Part shown: positions 49,876 to 61,613 of the stretch, piece by piece
How positions within the stretch are numbered: position 1 is the stretch's first letter
How the letters are laid out: every line of letters begins with the position of its first letter
Assembly: GCF_048128805.1 (NCBI RefSeq)
Contig: NC_135999.1
Span: 17,108,690-17,172,689, forward strand
Direction: 5' to 3'
DNA from: Centroberyx gerrardi
Taxonomy: Eukaryota; Chordata; Actinopteri; Beryciformes; Berycidae
DNA length: 64,000 nt
The notes under the pieces: generated by a model
What the model saw: the letters and a program-made list of their open reading frames with translations, nothing else
Told to the model about the DNA's origin: nothing
The model's database searches: none
Position numbers and translations under genes: made by a program

Positions 49876-52800
49876 TCACCATGGTGATAAATGTGGGGCT
49901 TGGGCCACGTGGCTCTGGAACAAGGTTGTCCGATCCAGCAGTGTGAGTGGGATATCTCTGATGACCAAAGGCAAGTCTTCATGTTGTAGTGGATAGATGA
50001 CCACACTTAGGGCGGGCCGCTCAGCTGAAAACCTAAGAGATCGAGAGAGAGAGAGTGAGAGAGAGAGCGAGCAAGAGAGAGAGCGAGAGAGAGAGAGAGA
50101 GAGAGAGAGAGGGCACAAGATGAAGGTGGAGTTCAAGTCTGTCAACATCAAATGTTAGATGCACGCCCCCTGCCCCAAACACGCACAACTACTGACCTGT
50201 CCAGTAATGTTTTCTGCAGTGTGCGACAAGCCACCAAGGTCCCACCCATGAACATGTGGCACATGACGACACTGCGGCAACGCTCCATGAAGGTTTCCGT
50301 GGCAAACGGGTCAAAGGTTCCACTGCGTGAGATGAGGCAGATGCGTTGCAGACGGGAACAACATGACAGAGCCTCAAAGAATGATGCGTTGGCACTCAGG
50401 TAGGGCTGCTCTAACCTACACACACACACACACAAACGAACACACACAATGTTCAACATAATTTGAAAAGAAGCAAATTTGAACAAAGCTGTAAACCAGT
50501 TACACAAAATTTTGTCAGAGTAGCTGGTGTATAGGCGAAAGATTGACATAGTTTTACAAGTGAACTGAGGCACCACCTTAAGTAAAACATTATTCCTTTT
50601 AGTTTCAATGTGATACACAGGTACGTGTTTGGAGTAATCTGACTACAAGGAGAAAACAGAATGCAAGGTTCATCTATTTGGTCATTCCCCATGAATATCA
50701 GAAATAATTGCCATCTTCTAATGCCAAATGATTGGGAGTCATGGAGACAATAGTTCTTGGTAAAATCAACAGCGCTACTTGGCTTTGGGCTAAAAGAGAG
50801 ATTAAGAATGAGAGATTCCCAAGACACTAAGAGTGATAGTGGTTTCTCAGTTCTGCATGTTATTAGAGAGCCATGCCATACATTCAGCTGGTTCTTAGTC
50901 TACTCTCAGGCCAAACACCCAGCTGAAAAAAAGATCCTTAATTTTGAAAGAGAGGGAAAATCAACTGACCAAAGGGACATAAAATCCTACATAAATTAAA
51001 ATTGTACAATCTATTGGTTTCTATTTTATTCATATAGTGAATGAAGGGTATACAGAAGTTTATTCTAACCTGAGCTCCTGCAGCTGTGTGCAGTGTTTAA
51101 GTGTGTCCAGCAAGGCGGAGGTGTAGTTCATGGTTTTTAAGGACCCCAAGTTGGCAAGGGACAACACCTGTAGGTCTTGACAGCGCTTGGCCAGCTGTAG
51201 CAGCCCAGTCCCCTTAAGGACCCCCGGAAGCCCAGCCAGAGTCAGACGACGTAATCGTGACAACGCCTCTAGTGCTGCCAAGTGTGTATCGCCGACTCCT
51301 CGAGCCCAGGCACACATACCACGAGGCTCCACGCACGCACGTGCGCAAGGCTCCAGCCGAGGCAGTGCAGAGATAAAACCAGGGCCGATGAGCTCCAAGA
51401 TCTCCAAAAAGGGGCAGCCAGCTAACAGCTGTGCCAGCCCCAAGGTGCTGTCCCTAGGCGAAGGAGACTCTGAATCTGGCTTGTAATTCTGGAGTCCCAC
51501 ACGTGGAGCCTTCTTCAACCCCAGTAACAGGGAAGAGGGCGAAGTAGTGTGTGTAGAGATGTGACGTGTGTTTAAGCCATCTGACAGGGCGCAGGCAGGC
51601 AGAGTGAGCGAGCGCAGGCATCCGAGTTTGGCCAGACTGGCACACAGGTGTGTTTCCCCACCTAGCCCCGGTGTGTTTTCATGGTGATAGTGTGTGTGCA
51701 TTAGGTTCAGGTGTTTGAGGTTGGAACAGCCAATTGCCAGCCGTCTCATTGTCCCGGCAACCAGCTTATCTTCCCCCCCGCGTATCCCGGTGCACTCTGG
51801 GTAAGGGGCATGGCTTATCCCGCTGAGGTTGAGGCTGAGCAACTGTGTAGCATCTTTGACCCCTCCCTCCAGCAGTGAATGGAAGACCTGTGCCCATAAC
51901 GCTGGGCAGCGGCTGAAGCTGAGGTGCTTGGGGCTGTTGCCCTGTAGGGCTCGCTCTAGTGACAGGGAATCCAACCAAGAACGAGGAAGTTGCAAGGCCT
52001 CCAGATCGCCATGGTTACGCAAGCTCTGGGCCAATGAGGTGGCAGCGGGCCAGTGGGCAGGGTTTGGACCAGGAATCGACACTAGAAAGACTCGAAGACG
52101 CTCTGGAACATGAACGCTGAACACGGCTAGGTAGAGAAGGAGCAAGGTCTGGTTTACCTAAGAACATCAACACACAGATACACTAATTAAAGGTACGCAG
52201 ATTACACATATTATTGCAGAACATATTGCACATATACAGTATGTGAACAGATTACACTCATATGCACAAACTCACCTCTCCTGGGGCCAGTCGAGCACTG
52301 AACTCCTCTAGCTGTTGATAATGTGGCACACTGCTCTGGCCCACCATCAACTGGCAGCAAACACCAACACCCTCTCTGGTCACATCTGAGATGTCGAACT
52401 GTAGAGCCAACCTATAAGCAGAAACATGGACATACACACCCACAATTTCAATAATGAAGCAGTAAAACAGTAAAGCATTCACGTAGTGATGCTAAACTCT
52501 ACCAATTGACCAAGGGCATAAAGATGCCTGCTTCCTGGTCTGACATCATTACCTGTCTAACAGTGCAACATGTCAAAGTGTTTATCAAGTGAATCTGATA
52601 GGTCCTTACCTGCGTAGTTGTGCACAGCAGGGTACCACACCGTAACTGGGCGTCAGAAGTGTTTGTTTCAGCTCTGACAGGCGGCTCAGTGAATCAACTG
52701 CCTCTGAATTTAGCTGAGCGGAGTTGAAGCCTGGCGCCACATCAAAAGCAAGTGATGTGAGGAGGGAGAGGGAGGAGAGGAGGCGGGAGAGACGAAGTGA

Positions 52801-54785
52801 AGTGAGGCGACAACCGGTGAGATCAAGGTGCGTCACCACCCGGCAGCGAACTAGATGCTCCATGGTAGAGGCAGGTAGCCAATAGCAGCCACTCAGGCTG
52901 AGAGACTGCACATGATTGGCTAGCTGCTTCAATACCTGCCGCACCGAAAGGTCATTGGCCTGGAGGGAAAGCATCAAAAATAAGGAAAAACAGAACCAAC
53001 ATAATTAAATGTTTCCATTAGTTGAATTACAACGGGTCTCCCATGTGGTGTTAAGCAAATGTGTTAAAAACATACTGACAGTTTCACAGACTAATGTTCC
53101 ATGAATTAAACACAGATTCATGGAACATTTTGATAGAGATCTTCGCTGAACAAACAGTTCAGTAAAGGACATGTCTCTGAAACATGCTTTATCAATTCAA
53201 ATGATGGTGAAAGGTTTATTTTAATAGTATTACCATGTACTCCTCAGAGAGACAGACGCGTGTAAGTAGGGTCTTGTCGTGGCAAAGCGTGTGCAACTTG
53301 CGGCAGACGCGTGCCACATTTAGCAGCAGGTCACACACCGGAACGTGGCGGAGGATGCACAGCAAGATCTCGTCAGACAAACCTGACATTCCCACAGAGA
53401 CACAAGCCATCGCATCCTCGTCACATACAGCCTGAAGAAGAGACAAAAATGTGCTGGTATATATTTTCTGCCATGCTCAGAGATGGGCAGCAAATAACTT
53501 CAGGGTTACGAGCTCTTACATCTTCTGTGTATTCAAGTCAAGCATTAGGAAGAATTGGCAATTTACAATTGCCAACAACAACACCAGTCTTTCTTATTGT
53601 CTGCTAGCAATCACAAATTATTTATTTGTGATTGACAGACAAGTAAGCTTTTATTAAGGATCTAAAAATGACAGCTCACCAAAACTCACACAAAACAGTA
53701 ATGTTTAGTTAAGATGCAACAATGATCTAAAAATATGTCTTTGCTTCTTGTCTATGAGCAATGTATGAGTGTGTGGCCAAAACCTGCTCATGCACACAGA
53801 CCTGGTATCTGTTTGGCAATAACGACCTCTAATGATCAAGCTGTGGAAAGGGGGCAGAACATTTCTGATTTCTATTCCACTATCATGATCTGGATCATTC
53901 TTGAAGAAATCAGTTAGGGGAGCAGACAGGATGAAACAAAGAAGTGAGAGAGGAAAAAGTGTAAATGATTAACAACTTTAACCATATATGGACAATAGAC
54001 TTTTTTATGCAGGTGACTTAATTACATCCTTAATGTCCTCAGGATGTCTGAATTTGTTGCAAGGTGGGAGGTTGACTTTGCTAGTCAGTCTTTGTCCACA
54101 AGTGTTGGGGCAACTAATTAACTGTAATAATGACTTACAGTAATATTCATTTAAGTGCAAGTAAATAATACTATACCGTAACATAACGTTTTAAATTAGA
54201 TAGTGTCATAGTTAGTTCAGCTGATATTTCAATATACAAAAATATTGCCTTAAGAATCAGACGTATCACTGCATTTTGTCTTGTAGAAAAGCATCCATTA
54301 CTTTATTAGAAGGGGAAACCATAAATGCTGCAACATGTAGTTGTTTGATATGCTGACATAAGCAACTTCGCAGCAATTTACAAAAATATAGACAGCGTAT
54401 CGATGTCAGCACCAATAGTAAAAGTGCTGAAAGGGGCTAAATTGTCTATCGGCTAGTCGGGAAATCCCTTTCCACACCTGCTAAATATTTTTATTTGACA
54501 AATGTCAGACGTAACGTTAGAAAACTACAAAACAGACCAAAACACCCTATCGCCCGACCACATGGCATTATTGTGTGTGCCGTGTGTATGTTTAAATGAA
54601 ACGTGGTTGAATGAGTTTACTGAAATTTAAGTCAAGCCTAGCCATTCAACCAGCTAACATTAACGTTAGCTGGTTAGCGTTAACGTTACCAAACTAATGA
54701 TATGTTGTCGAGGTTTTTCACTCAACCCAACCTGTACAATTTGTCGATCCATGTCCTCCGGCAGTCCTGTTACAGTCGTACTCAT
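49876..54785 (-). CDS. fbxl18: F-box/LRR-repeat protein 18
   Basis: Substrate receptor of an SCF (SKP1-CUL1-F-box) ubiquitin ligase. Exons 54732-54785, 53234-53431, 52610-52959, 52276-52411, 51070-52157, 50197-50415 and 49876-50032 join in phase to 733 residues, close to human FBXL18. The F-box is at about 34-70: GLSDEILLCILRHVPVCDLL then VARVCRKLHTL. LRR landmarks include SLSGCYWLPASTMEHL, SRLSELKQTLLTPSYGVVPC, HLDLTGCRLTSLRLS, LPRSWLDSLSL and FLEILELIGPGFISALPR. The C-terminal blocks LRLEQPYLSANASFF and SAERPALSVVIYPLQHE are almost as in human, which ends VAEEPPNLWW where this one ends VAQAPHLSPW. The first exon is short and opens MSTTVTGLPEDMDRQIVQ. A (GA)n tract sits beside the last acceptor. 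Confidence 0.97.
50041..50110 (+). repeat. (GA)n microsatellite at the fbxl18 last intron acceptor
   Basis: Imperfect GA repeats of about 70 bp, so a (TC)n polypyrimidine tract on the transcribed strand, ending 8 bp before the exon 7 acceptor at 50033-50034. Confidence 0.9.
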
Positions 54786-54900
54786 GCTTAAAAATATTAT
54801 TAATTTAACTGTCTAGCCAAAGCTACAGGTACGATGAACCAGTTTTACACTGAACTTGACCGTTGAGGCACATCGGAACTCTTCTTCTTTTTAGTGAACA
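54640..54900 (-). promoter_or_regulatory. fbxl18 promoter / first-intron region
   Basis: The palindromic motif TTAACGTTAGCTGGTTAGCG, with a second GTTAACGTTACC, lies at about 54659-54692 just inside intron 1. A near-tandem ACATCGGAACTCTT duplication lies at about 54871 and 54899, upstream of the ATG. Confidence 0.4.
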
Positions 54901-55486
54901 TCGGAACTCTTTCAGAGACGGACACACTTCCGACCAGCGAGGAAGTTTTGCTTGTTTTTTTAAATTTTAGAACATACATTTTTTTTTTAATCAGTTTAAC
55001 AGCATTCTTATTGGGCCTATTTATATATTGTTCAATATCCTTATAAAAGCCTATTATAAGGATAGCCTATTAGAAATTAGAGTTGTGTCATTGTGGATAA
55101 AGTTCTTCCCAAGGTGTCTAGGAGAGAACAAACTTACCATGAAAGCAAGCACACTGCTTAGTTTTATATTGTTGATAGGCCTCCTGTAATTGTCTTTTCC
55201 CTACTGACAGTACAACTGTTGCTGCTGCAACATCCCAGTTTCCCCATGGGGATCAATAAAGTGTCATCTTATATGGGAAAGATACAATACTTAATATGAG
55301 ATTGCACTAAGTCACTTTTTTGCCATGTATACATTCTTGTTTGTGGGTTGGATTTCTGCCAAACATCAGTGAGACACAGACAAATACACAATTTATGAAC
55401 AACAGCATTTATTAGTGTTAACACGAACTGGCTTAGGAGGCCATCTAAGTTTTAATTTGGGGCTGCATGAGAGTCTCCTCCCAATA

Positions 55487-55517
<31 letters not shown>

Positions 55518-56288
55518 ACCAAAGGCTTAGCAGTGTCAGTGAACGTCATCACAGCTGTTTGCTTTTGTTTTTGATAATTTTCCTTTGAACGCTAACAGGG
55601 ATTGTTTGCGTGTGTTTTGAAATAGTACAATGGGAGACTTTAACAGGGTGATGAAAGCACAACACACAAACAACCATGGAGACTTTCAGCTTGAGAAAAG
55701 TAAAAGAGAAATCCCCAGAGTGCAGCGATGCAATATCAGAGAAAACTGACTTGTATAGAATTAATATTTATAATCATCATAATTGTCCTTATCACCACCA
55801 TATATACATCAACAGAAAATAATTACAAACTAAATGGATAGGATTGAAAGTTCATTACAAATTAATCCACTCACACCAAATGAGCAACGTAGTCAGGAGC
55901 TAAATCATGCATTTCTTTGAAGGTAATCAATAAGATTGATTATAAAATCATTTCTCAATTCTAGCAGTAGTAAATGTAACAGGGTTCAACTGCAGAGGAC
56001 AGTCCAGATAATTCAGGTTAGAAGAACAGACAGCAACACTAAATCAAACATGGAAACGTTTGGCTTCATTTTGACCTTGGAATCTGTACAAATGTTCTGA
56101 AACTAATTACTAATCGAAGAAATTTCTAAAATTAACAATGATTGATTAATTATTTTATTTTATTAAAGCCGATAGAATTGCCAAAACACATGGCTGACTG
56201 GTTGTCTGTCTGCCTGGTTGGTTGCTAACTGGTTGGCTGGCTGGCAGGTTGGCTGACTGGCTGGTTGGAGTAGAGGAGCCTGTGGTTT
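54901..56288. other. Spacer between fbxl18 and the coiled-coil remnant
   Basis: No coding evidence. There is a repeat tail ending CCCATGGGGATCAATAAAGT at about 55240-55262 (the 3' end of a fish retroelement), a (GT)n tract at 55490-55517 and (GGTT)n-like imperfect repeats at 56200-56270. Confidence 0.45.
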
Positions 56289-57325
56289 TCAGACGGATTG
56301 CGGGCTGAAGCAGCCGTACAGAGGGAGATAAGTGCCAGCACAGATTGGATTTCCTGCTGAATTAAACATCGTCGCTCTTCTTCTTCCTCCTAAAATGCCA
56401 AAAAATCGCCTCAGTCCTTTGCGCTTCTGAAACGGAAAGAAAGAAGCATTTGTTTAGTAAGAAATGTCAATGAAGCTGCAATTTGTGTAACTCTTAGCTA
56501 AGAAAAATCACATTCTTAAAAAAAATGAATAAAAAGAAAAATTACATTGTTTGCCGCTAAAGTTGCTTAATCCCACGCATTCTGCCTCAAAAAACACAGT
56601 TTGTGCTTTTTCATTAGTAAAATAGCCAAGAAACTTATTGTGAAGCCCATCCACAGTAGAGCCTCATTTAAATATCGGCCTTTCTTGAGACCGACTAGTC
56701 GACTAGTCGGGACAACAAACCCACTAGTCCAGCTTGTAAAAACAGACTCGTGCTTGTCTCTACTCACCTTGCTCACTGCTGGGTCGGTCTGGGTTTCTTG
56801 GTCCAGGATGTTTCTCTCCTGAGCAGCTGCTGTTTGTTTCTGCTCCTCCTGGATTTGCTGCAGCAGAGCCTTCATCTCCTGGCAGGACTTTTGTTCCAGG
56901 AGGATTTTGTCCTCCAGGTCCTTGGTCCTGCTGGCTTGTGTCTCCTTCAGCCCGTCCAGACTGAGGAGAAGGGAATTGAAGGTTTTCCCTTTCTCTTTCA
57001 GCTCGATCATCCCTCTGATCTCTGCTTCTCTGGCCTTCTTCTCCGTCTCCTATCTTTCACTGCTGCGGTCTTTCTGCAGCGCTGCAGAGAAGGCTTGCAG
57101 ACGGCTGATGGTGGCGGTCATCTCTGCCTTCTCTTTGTCAGCAGACAGGAGTTTGAGTCGAAGGAGGTTGAGCTCAGCATCCTTCTCTTTCTGCTGCACC
57201 AAGCCAGTTTCTTCAGTCAGCTTCATCCGGCTCTGCAGCTCCTCTCTCTCCTTCTTCCACTCTTCGCGCTCCCTCGCTGGCCACTTTATTAGTTTCCCTA
57301 CCATTGAATAGGTGTGGTGGGTCAC
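56289..57325 (-). pseudogene. Coiled-coil protein gene remnant with an in-frame stop
   Basis: Two exons: about 57325-56768 and 56426-56289, joined in phase by a GT-AG intron. The translation is a charged coiled coil (WKKEREELQSRMK, DAELNLLRLKLLSADKEKAE, then KSCQEMKALLQQIQEEQKQ). It ends in a basic segment KRKGLRRFFGILGGRRR and a short tail to TGA at 56289-56291. One TAG at 57050-57052 interrupts the frame; reading continues cleanly on both sides in the same frame. No upstream exon with a convincing start was found, so the gene looks 5'-incomplete. It may be a recent pseudogene, a read-through or selenocysteine-free recoding case, or a base-calling error. The protein family was not recognised. 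Confidence 0.55.
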
Positions 57326-58589
57326 TCTGCCTTAAAGAGCTGCTAACACTAAAAGAATTTCATCAGTCTGGGTTTCAGTGGAGAGTTTTAGTGTCCCATG
57401 ATGGTCTAAATGCTGTTTCACCCTGACAAGACGACAATTCTAGAGGAAACACTGAATAGTTGTGATTTTTGCTTGTTTTGAAAGGAAATTTCATGGACAG
57501 ACATGCTCTAGTACCCATATTAAACTTCTCCACTTTTTATTCAGAATTTTAACTGTGAAATCCGGGAGAAATATTCATAATTGATTTAATTTTCCTTGAT
57601 CTTGCAAGGTCACAAGTCAAAACTCATAAATGCGACAAAACAAGGAATTTTAAGAGAATATTATTTGCAACGTAAAAGTCAGTTTTGTCAGAATAATCTG
57701 AAAGTGTCTGTGTGTGTATCAATACATTTTAACAAATAAAATATTTACTTTTGTATTTGTTGCGTGCATCCCTGACATGGCTACCTATAGCTGCCTTGTA
57801 GTCAGGCCAAGTTTCTCTTAAATATATATATATATATTAAAACATAACAGGTAGGCTTTTCGCCTGAAGGGCCGCACCATTGACTGATGGTGTAAATGAA
57901 GTATATCGTGCAACTTGGATGAAAAAAATAAATAAATAAGACTCCATATGCCTTGAGAGTTTTCAGTGATCTAGGTCTGGAATCCAACTCCTGTAGGAGC
58001 TGTATATCAATAACCAATGTTTAAAGAATGATCTTGCCCAAATGAAATATCTACACATTATTCATGTAGCCTGCACTTATGAAGCTTACACCTATAGGCA
58101 GCATACTGTGTGTAATATGGAACTTAACCCTTAGAGATAAATGTCACATACTGTAGTACAAGCAAATCTTTTCAATTCAACAAACTTTATCCATTCCTAA
58201 AGGAGAAGGATCCTACAGGTATTAAACAGCCTGCAGTAAAACACATTTTAAGTGCTTGTGGTTGGCAAGTTGGCCAAGACATAAAAGCTGACCATTAACA
58301 CAGTAATGTCCAGGTCATACTGTGATGCTCTTGACGAAAGAAGAAAATGTCCACACTACTCATAAGAAAATAAACAAAGCAGAAAAAATATTGTGTCAAT
58401 ATACTCGAGGAAATTTGTGTACACATCCCTCTGATGTGCACATGCTAGTCCACTACACATGCATCCGCTCAGGTAAGTCAGAGTTCATTGCCCTTAGTGA
58501 AGTGTTGCCCTTATTCAAAGACACTTGTATTTATCAAGGATTGAATTCAAATCACTACTTTTCTACACTGATGATTCAAATGTCCAGTA
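57326..58589. other. Spacer without recognised genes
   Basis: AT-rich sequence with a short (TA)n tract near 57823-57837. The open frame at 58322-58675 (+) overlaps the last integrase exon on the other strand and resembles nothing known. Confidence 0.45.
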
Positions 58590-60752
58590 TCAGACCGAGA
58601 CTACGATGTAAGGTCCTGTCCCGTTGCTCTCCAGACACTCTCCTTTGCCACCTTCCTTCCTCTTCTTGGCCTTAAGCGCGTCGTCTCCCGCAGCGGTTTC
58701 AAAAGATTTGACATTCCTCCGCTTGTACGACACAAAGTGCTTCTTTTGCCTGACTTTGGCCGCCTGGATGTTCTCAGAAATCTGTGCATGAGATTAATCA
58801 AGATTCAGTAGAACTTCAGCTGCACAAAGGACCTCAAACTCTTCCTATTACAAAAAGATTCTCACCCTGGCATGGATTTCTGCAGTCCGCTCCTCCAGGT
58901 TTTCCACTGGATCACCTACAACAAAGTCCCCCGTCATCTGGGTGGCGTTGACGTCTCCAGGAGTTAGCGGGTGTCTCCCAAACATGGCATAGTACGGTGC
59001 GTACTTTATTGCTCTCTAACAAAATCAACAGCATTACATACTATACTTTTCTCATTTTTTATGCACTGCAATGCCATTTTTTAGTTGTTTGTGCCACTCT
59101 TTACCTGCTTTGAAGTGTTAATGGATGATACAGCAGCTCTCAAATGAAGATCCCAGTCGTTCTGCTCTCCTCCGCAGCGCTTAGCCAAAGCCTTTTTAAT
59201 GGATTGTTTTGTCCTCTCATTCTGACCATGTGACTGAGGGTGGTAAGTGGAGGTGATGCAGTGTTTAATACCAAACACCTCAAATATCTCATGGTTGACC
59301 TGTAGAAGCATCAATATGTACACATATTAGCTGCTAAAGTACTCTATTTATCAACTGTCCATTGTTTGTATGGCAGATTTGCTGTGTTATAGTAAGTGTG
59401 AATATTTGGCCCACTGAAATTTGACATGTTAAGTGTTTACCTCGTCCACAAACTTTAGTTCTTGGTTTGTTATTATTTGGTCAACGAGTCCGAAATCTAG
59501 GAGCACATTGACAATCTTTCTCGCCACTTCGGCAGCAGTTTTGTTGCGAATGGGCTTTGCAATAACCCATTTAGTGAAAAGATCTGTCATGGTGAGGATA
59601 TACCTGCAAGATACATTACATATGTTGCATTTGAGTTCATGTATTATTGTAGCCCTTTTGAACTTTCAGGAATAACATAGCACACTTGACTCACATGAAG
59701 TTCTAGAAATTAAGCACTTAATCCTATACACTTTTTCTCCTCTATGCCATAACAATAATGGGTTTTAGCAGAACTCTTTCTCGTGCTGCCCGGCACTAAA
59801 ACATAACGTGGAGATTGGTCTGCGAACATAGGGTTACCCATGCATGAGGGAATTTGTTGAGATGCTTTTTGTACTATTTAACATACTTTTCTGTTGCTCA
59901 TATTGCTAGTAAATAGAGTATTGTTAGTCCAAACGGGCTGGACACCGCTAGGTGCATCACAAACAGCTTAGAACAACATACCTCCTGCCCTTTGAAGTGG
60001 TGTGAAGTGGGCCAATAAAATCCATCCCCAAAACACTCCATGCGCAGGTTCCCTTGGCGGGATGCTGGCCCGGAGCCACCATGTTAACTGTGTCATTGCG
60101 CTGACACTGAGGACACGCATCAACCTGCAAAATAAACAGAAAGACAAACTTCCATCAAAACGTCCTGGTATTCTTTTGGACTGATGCAACAGTTTTGTCA
60201 GGATGTCTCACCCATTTGTTAGCATCCGCTCTGATGCTGGCCCAGTGGTATGATGTCATAATTCTCTCCACTGTCCTGCGCCGGCTCGGGTGGCCTCCAG
60301 TGGAAACACTATCGTGGCACTCTCTCAGCACTTGATCTCTTTCCTCGATGTTCATAACTACCAAACGCAACTTGTCCCGGAAATTGTAGTACAAACGGTT
60401 ATCTATAAAAAGAAATAATATCTTATCATCTGCATTTCATTTGTTACATTTAATACAAACTGGATATGCTGACTAAAATAGAGAATGTTGCAACATCACA
60501 ACTACTGAGTCAATAGAACAAATCCCAAATAAATGCATTCGGAAATAACTTTGTAGCACAGTAGAATGTAGTGTTCCTGTTATTGGGATCTCTGACTGCA
60601 TTGTATATCTAACCTTTTACTAAGTAACACTTGGAAGATCTCCTGACAGCCGCCTTCCTGCGTTCACGGTTTTTACAGCAGTCTGTCAGAGGATGGTAGC
60701 GACCATTCTCCAGATAGTGCTGGACCTCTGTGAACAACTGGAAGCTCCCCAT
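58590..60752 (-). CDS. GIN/Ginger-type integrase-like protein, intron-bearing
   Basis: Seven exons in phase: 60614-60752, 60212-60402, 59982-60124, 59441-59603, 59105-59299, 58866-59015 and 58590-58781; 390 residues. Order of parts: an N-terminal segment; the H2C2 integrase zinc finger (His76, His84, Cys114, Cys117, the latter pair in DACPQCQ); then the DDE core with Asp165 in ILTMTDLFTKW and Glu240 in YHPQSHGQNER; then KYAPYYAMFGRHP and a GPY motif near the end. The second catalytic Asp is replaced by Asn204 (IITNQELKF), exactly 35 residues before the Glu. No gag, protease, reverse transcriptase or LTR flanks it. Gypsy-type integrases split by spliceosomal introns are known from the domesticated GIN1/GIN2 genes and from Ginger DNA transposons. 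Which of these it is cannot be decided without comparison. GIN1 in human is longer. Confidence 0.8.
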
Positions 60753-60789
60753 TTCAGCAATCTCCAAAACACCGACAGGAATTAAACAG

Positions 60790-61507
60790 AGAAAACTGAA
60801 TAGATAACAGCTATAATTTCACCGCCTAGAGAATATTTGTGGCCATGTACAAGTAGAATAGAATTTACCAATCTACAATCAATCTTAATATATTATTAAT
60901 CTAAATATATTTGCCTCAAAAAGGCCATTAAAAATGGCCGAAGTACCACACATAGAAAATAGTACAACATCTCTGTCATTGCAAATCAAGTACATCCCTT
61001 CATGGCAGCTGTGTATCTGCCTAGGAAAGTATTTTTTGTATACATTGCAGCAAATACGCAATCATAAAAAGTTAGCTCTATCATGCCAAGTAATCTTGTT
61101 CAGTCCATCAGCACACCATGCACATGAATAGCCTAATACACCAAGTAACTTCGACTCTTACCGATTAATTTTTTTTTTTTTACAGCAGTGGGGATTTAGT
61201 AATTGAGTGTATAAGACTAGCCGAGATCCAGCCCCACAAAAACATCTGAATAGAATATAACAGGCAGAGGAAGGCGCTTTTTCAAGGATCAAGGCGGTGA
61301 TGCTAAACTCTAGATATTTATGTCTCATTGCGAGGAGGGAAATTGTGAACGCTCTTTTTGTTAAGTAGCCTATGCAAACTATGCACAGATAATTTAATCA
61401 TAAAAAGATTTTGCGTTAGGTTGGAAAAATGGTAATTGATCATGACAACTGCAATCTAACAATTTGCAAAACTGTTGTCTTTCAACAGGCTGTGGACATG
61501 ATCTTAC
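60790..61507 (-). other. Putative 5' intron of the integrase-like gene
   Basis: No coding exon was recognised. If the donor at 61506-61507 (minus) is used, this stretch is the intron between a noncoding first exon and the first coding exon. Confidence 0.3.
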
Positions 61508-61600
61508 CTCAATGCGGGAAGGGAAAGTGGTTTTTTTGAGGGGTTTTTTTTTTGGCGCGGACTAGAGGAGTTTTTCTTTGTTTTCTTTTTTTAATGCGGC
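61508..61600 (-). promoter_or_regulatory. Candidate noncoding first exon and promoter of the integrase-like gene
   Basis: On the minus strand a GAG|GTAAGAT donor ends at 61508. Upstream of it an E2F-like site (TTTGGCGCGG on plus, 61550-61560) lies in a poly-T tract. A transposon end begins at 61614. Confidence 0.3.
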
Positions 61601-61613
61601 GAATGGCCAAGTA

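Noticed and set aside
58590-60752. Complete gypsy LTR retrotransposon
   Set aside because: No LTRs, gag, protease or reverse transcriptase on either side, and the integrase part contains spliceosomal introns.
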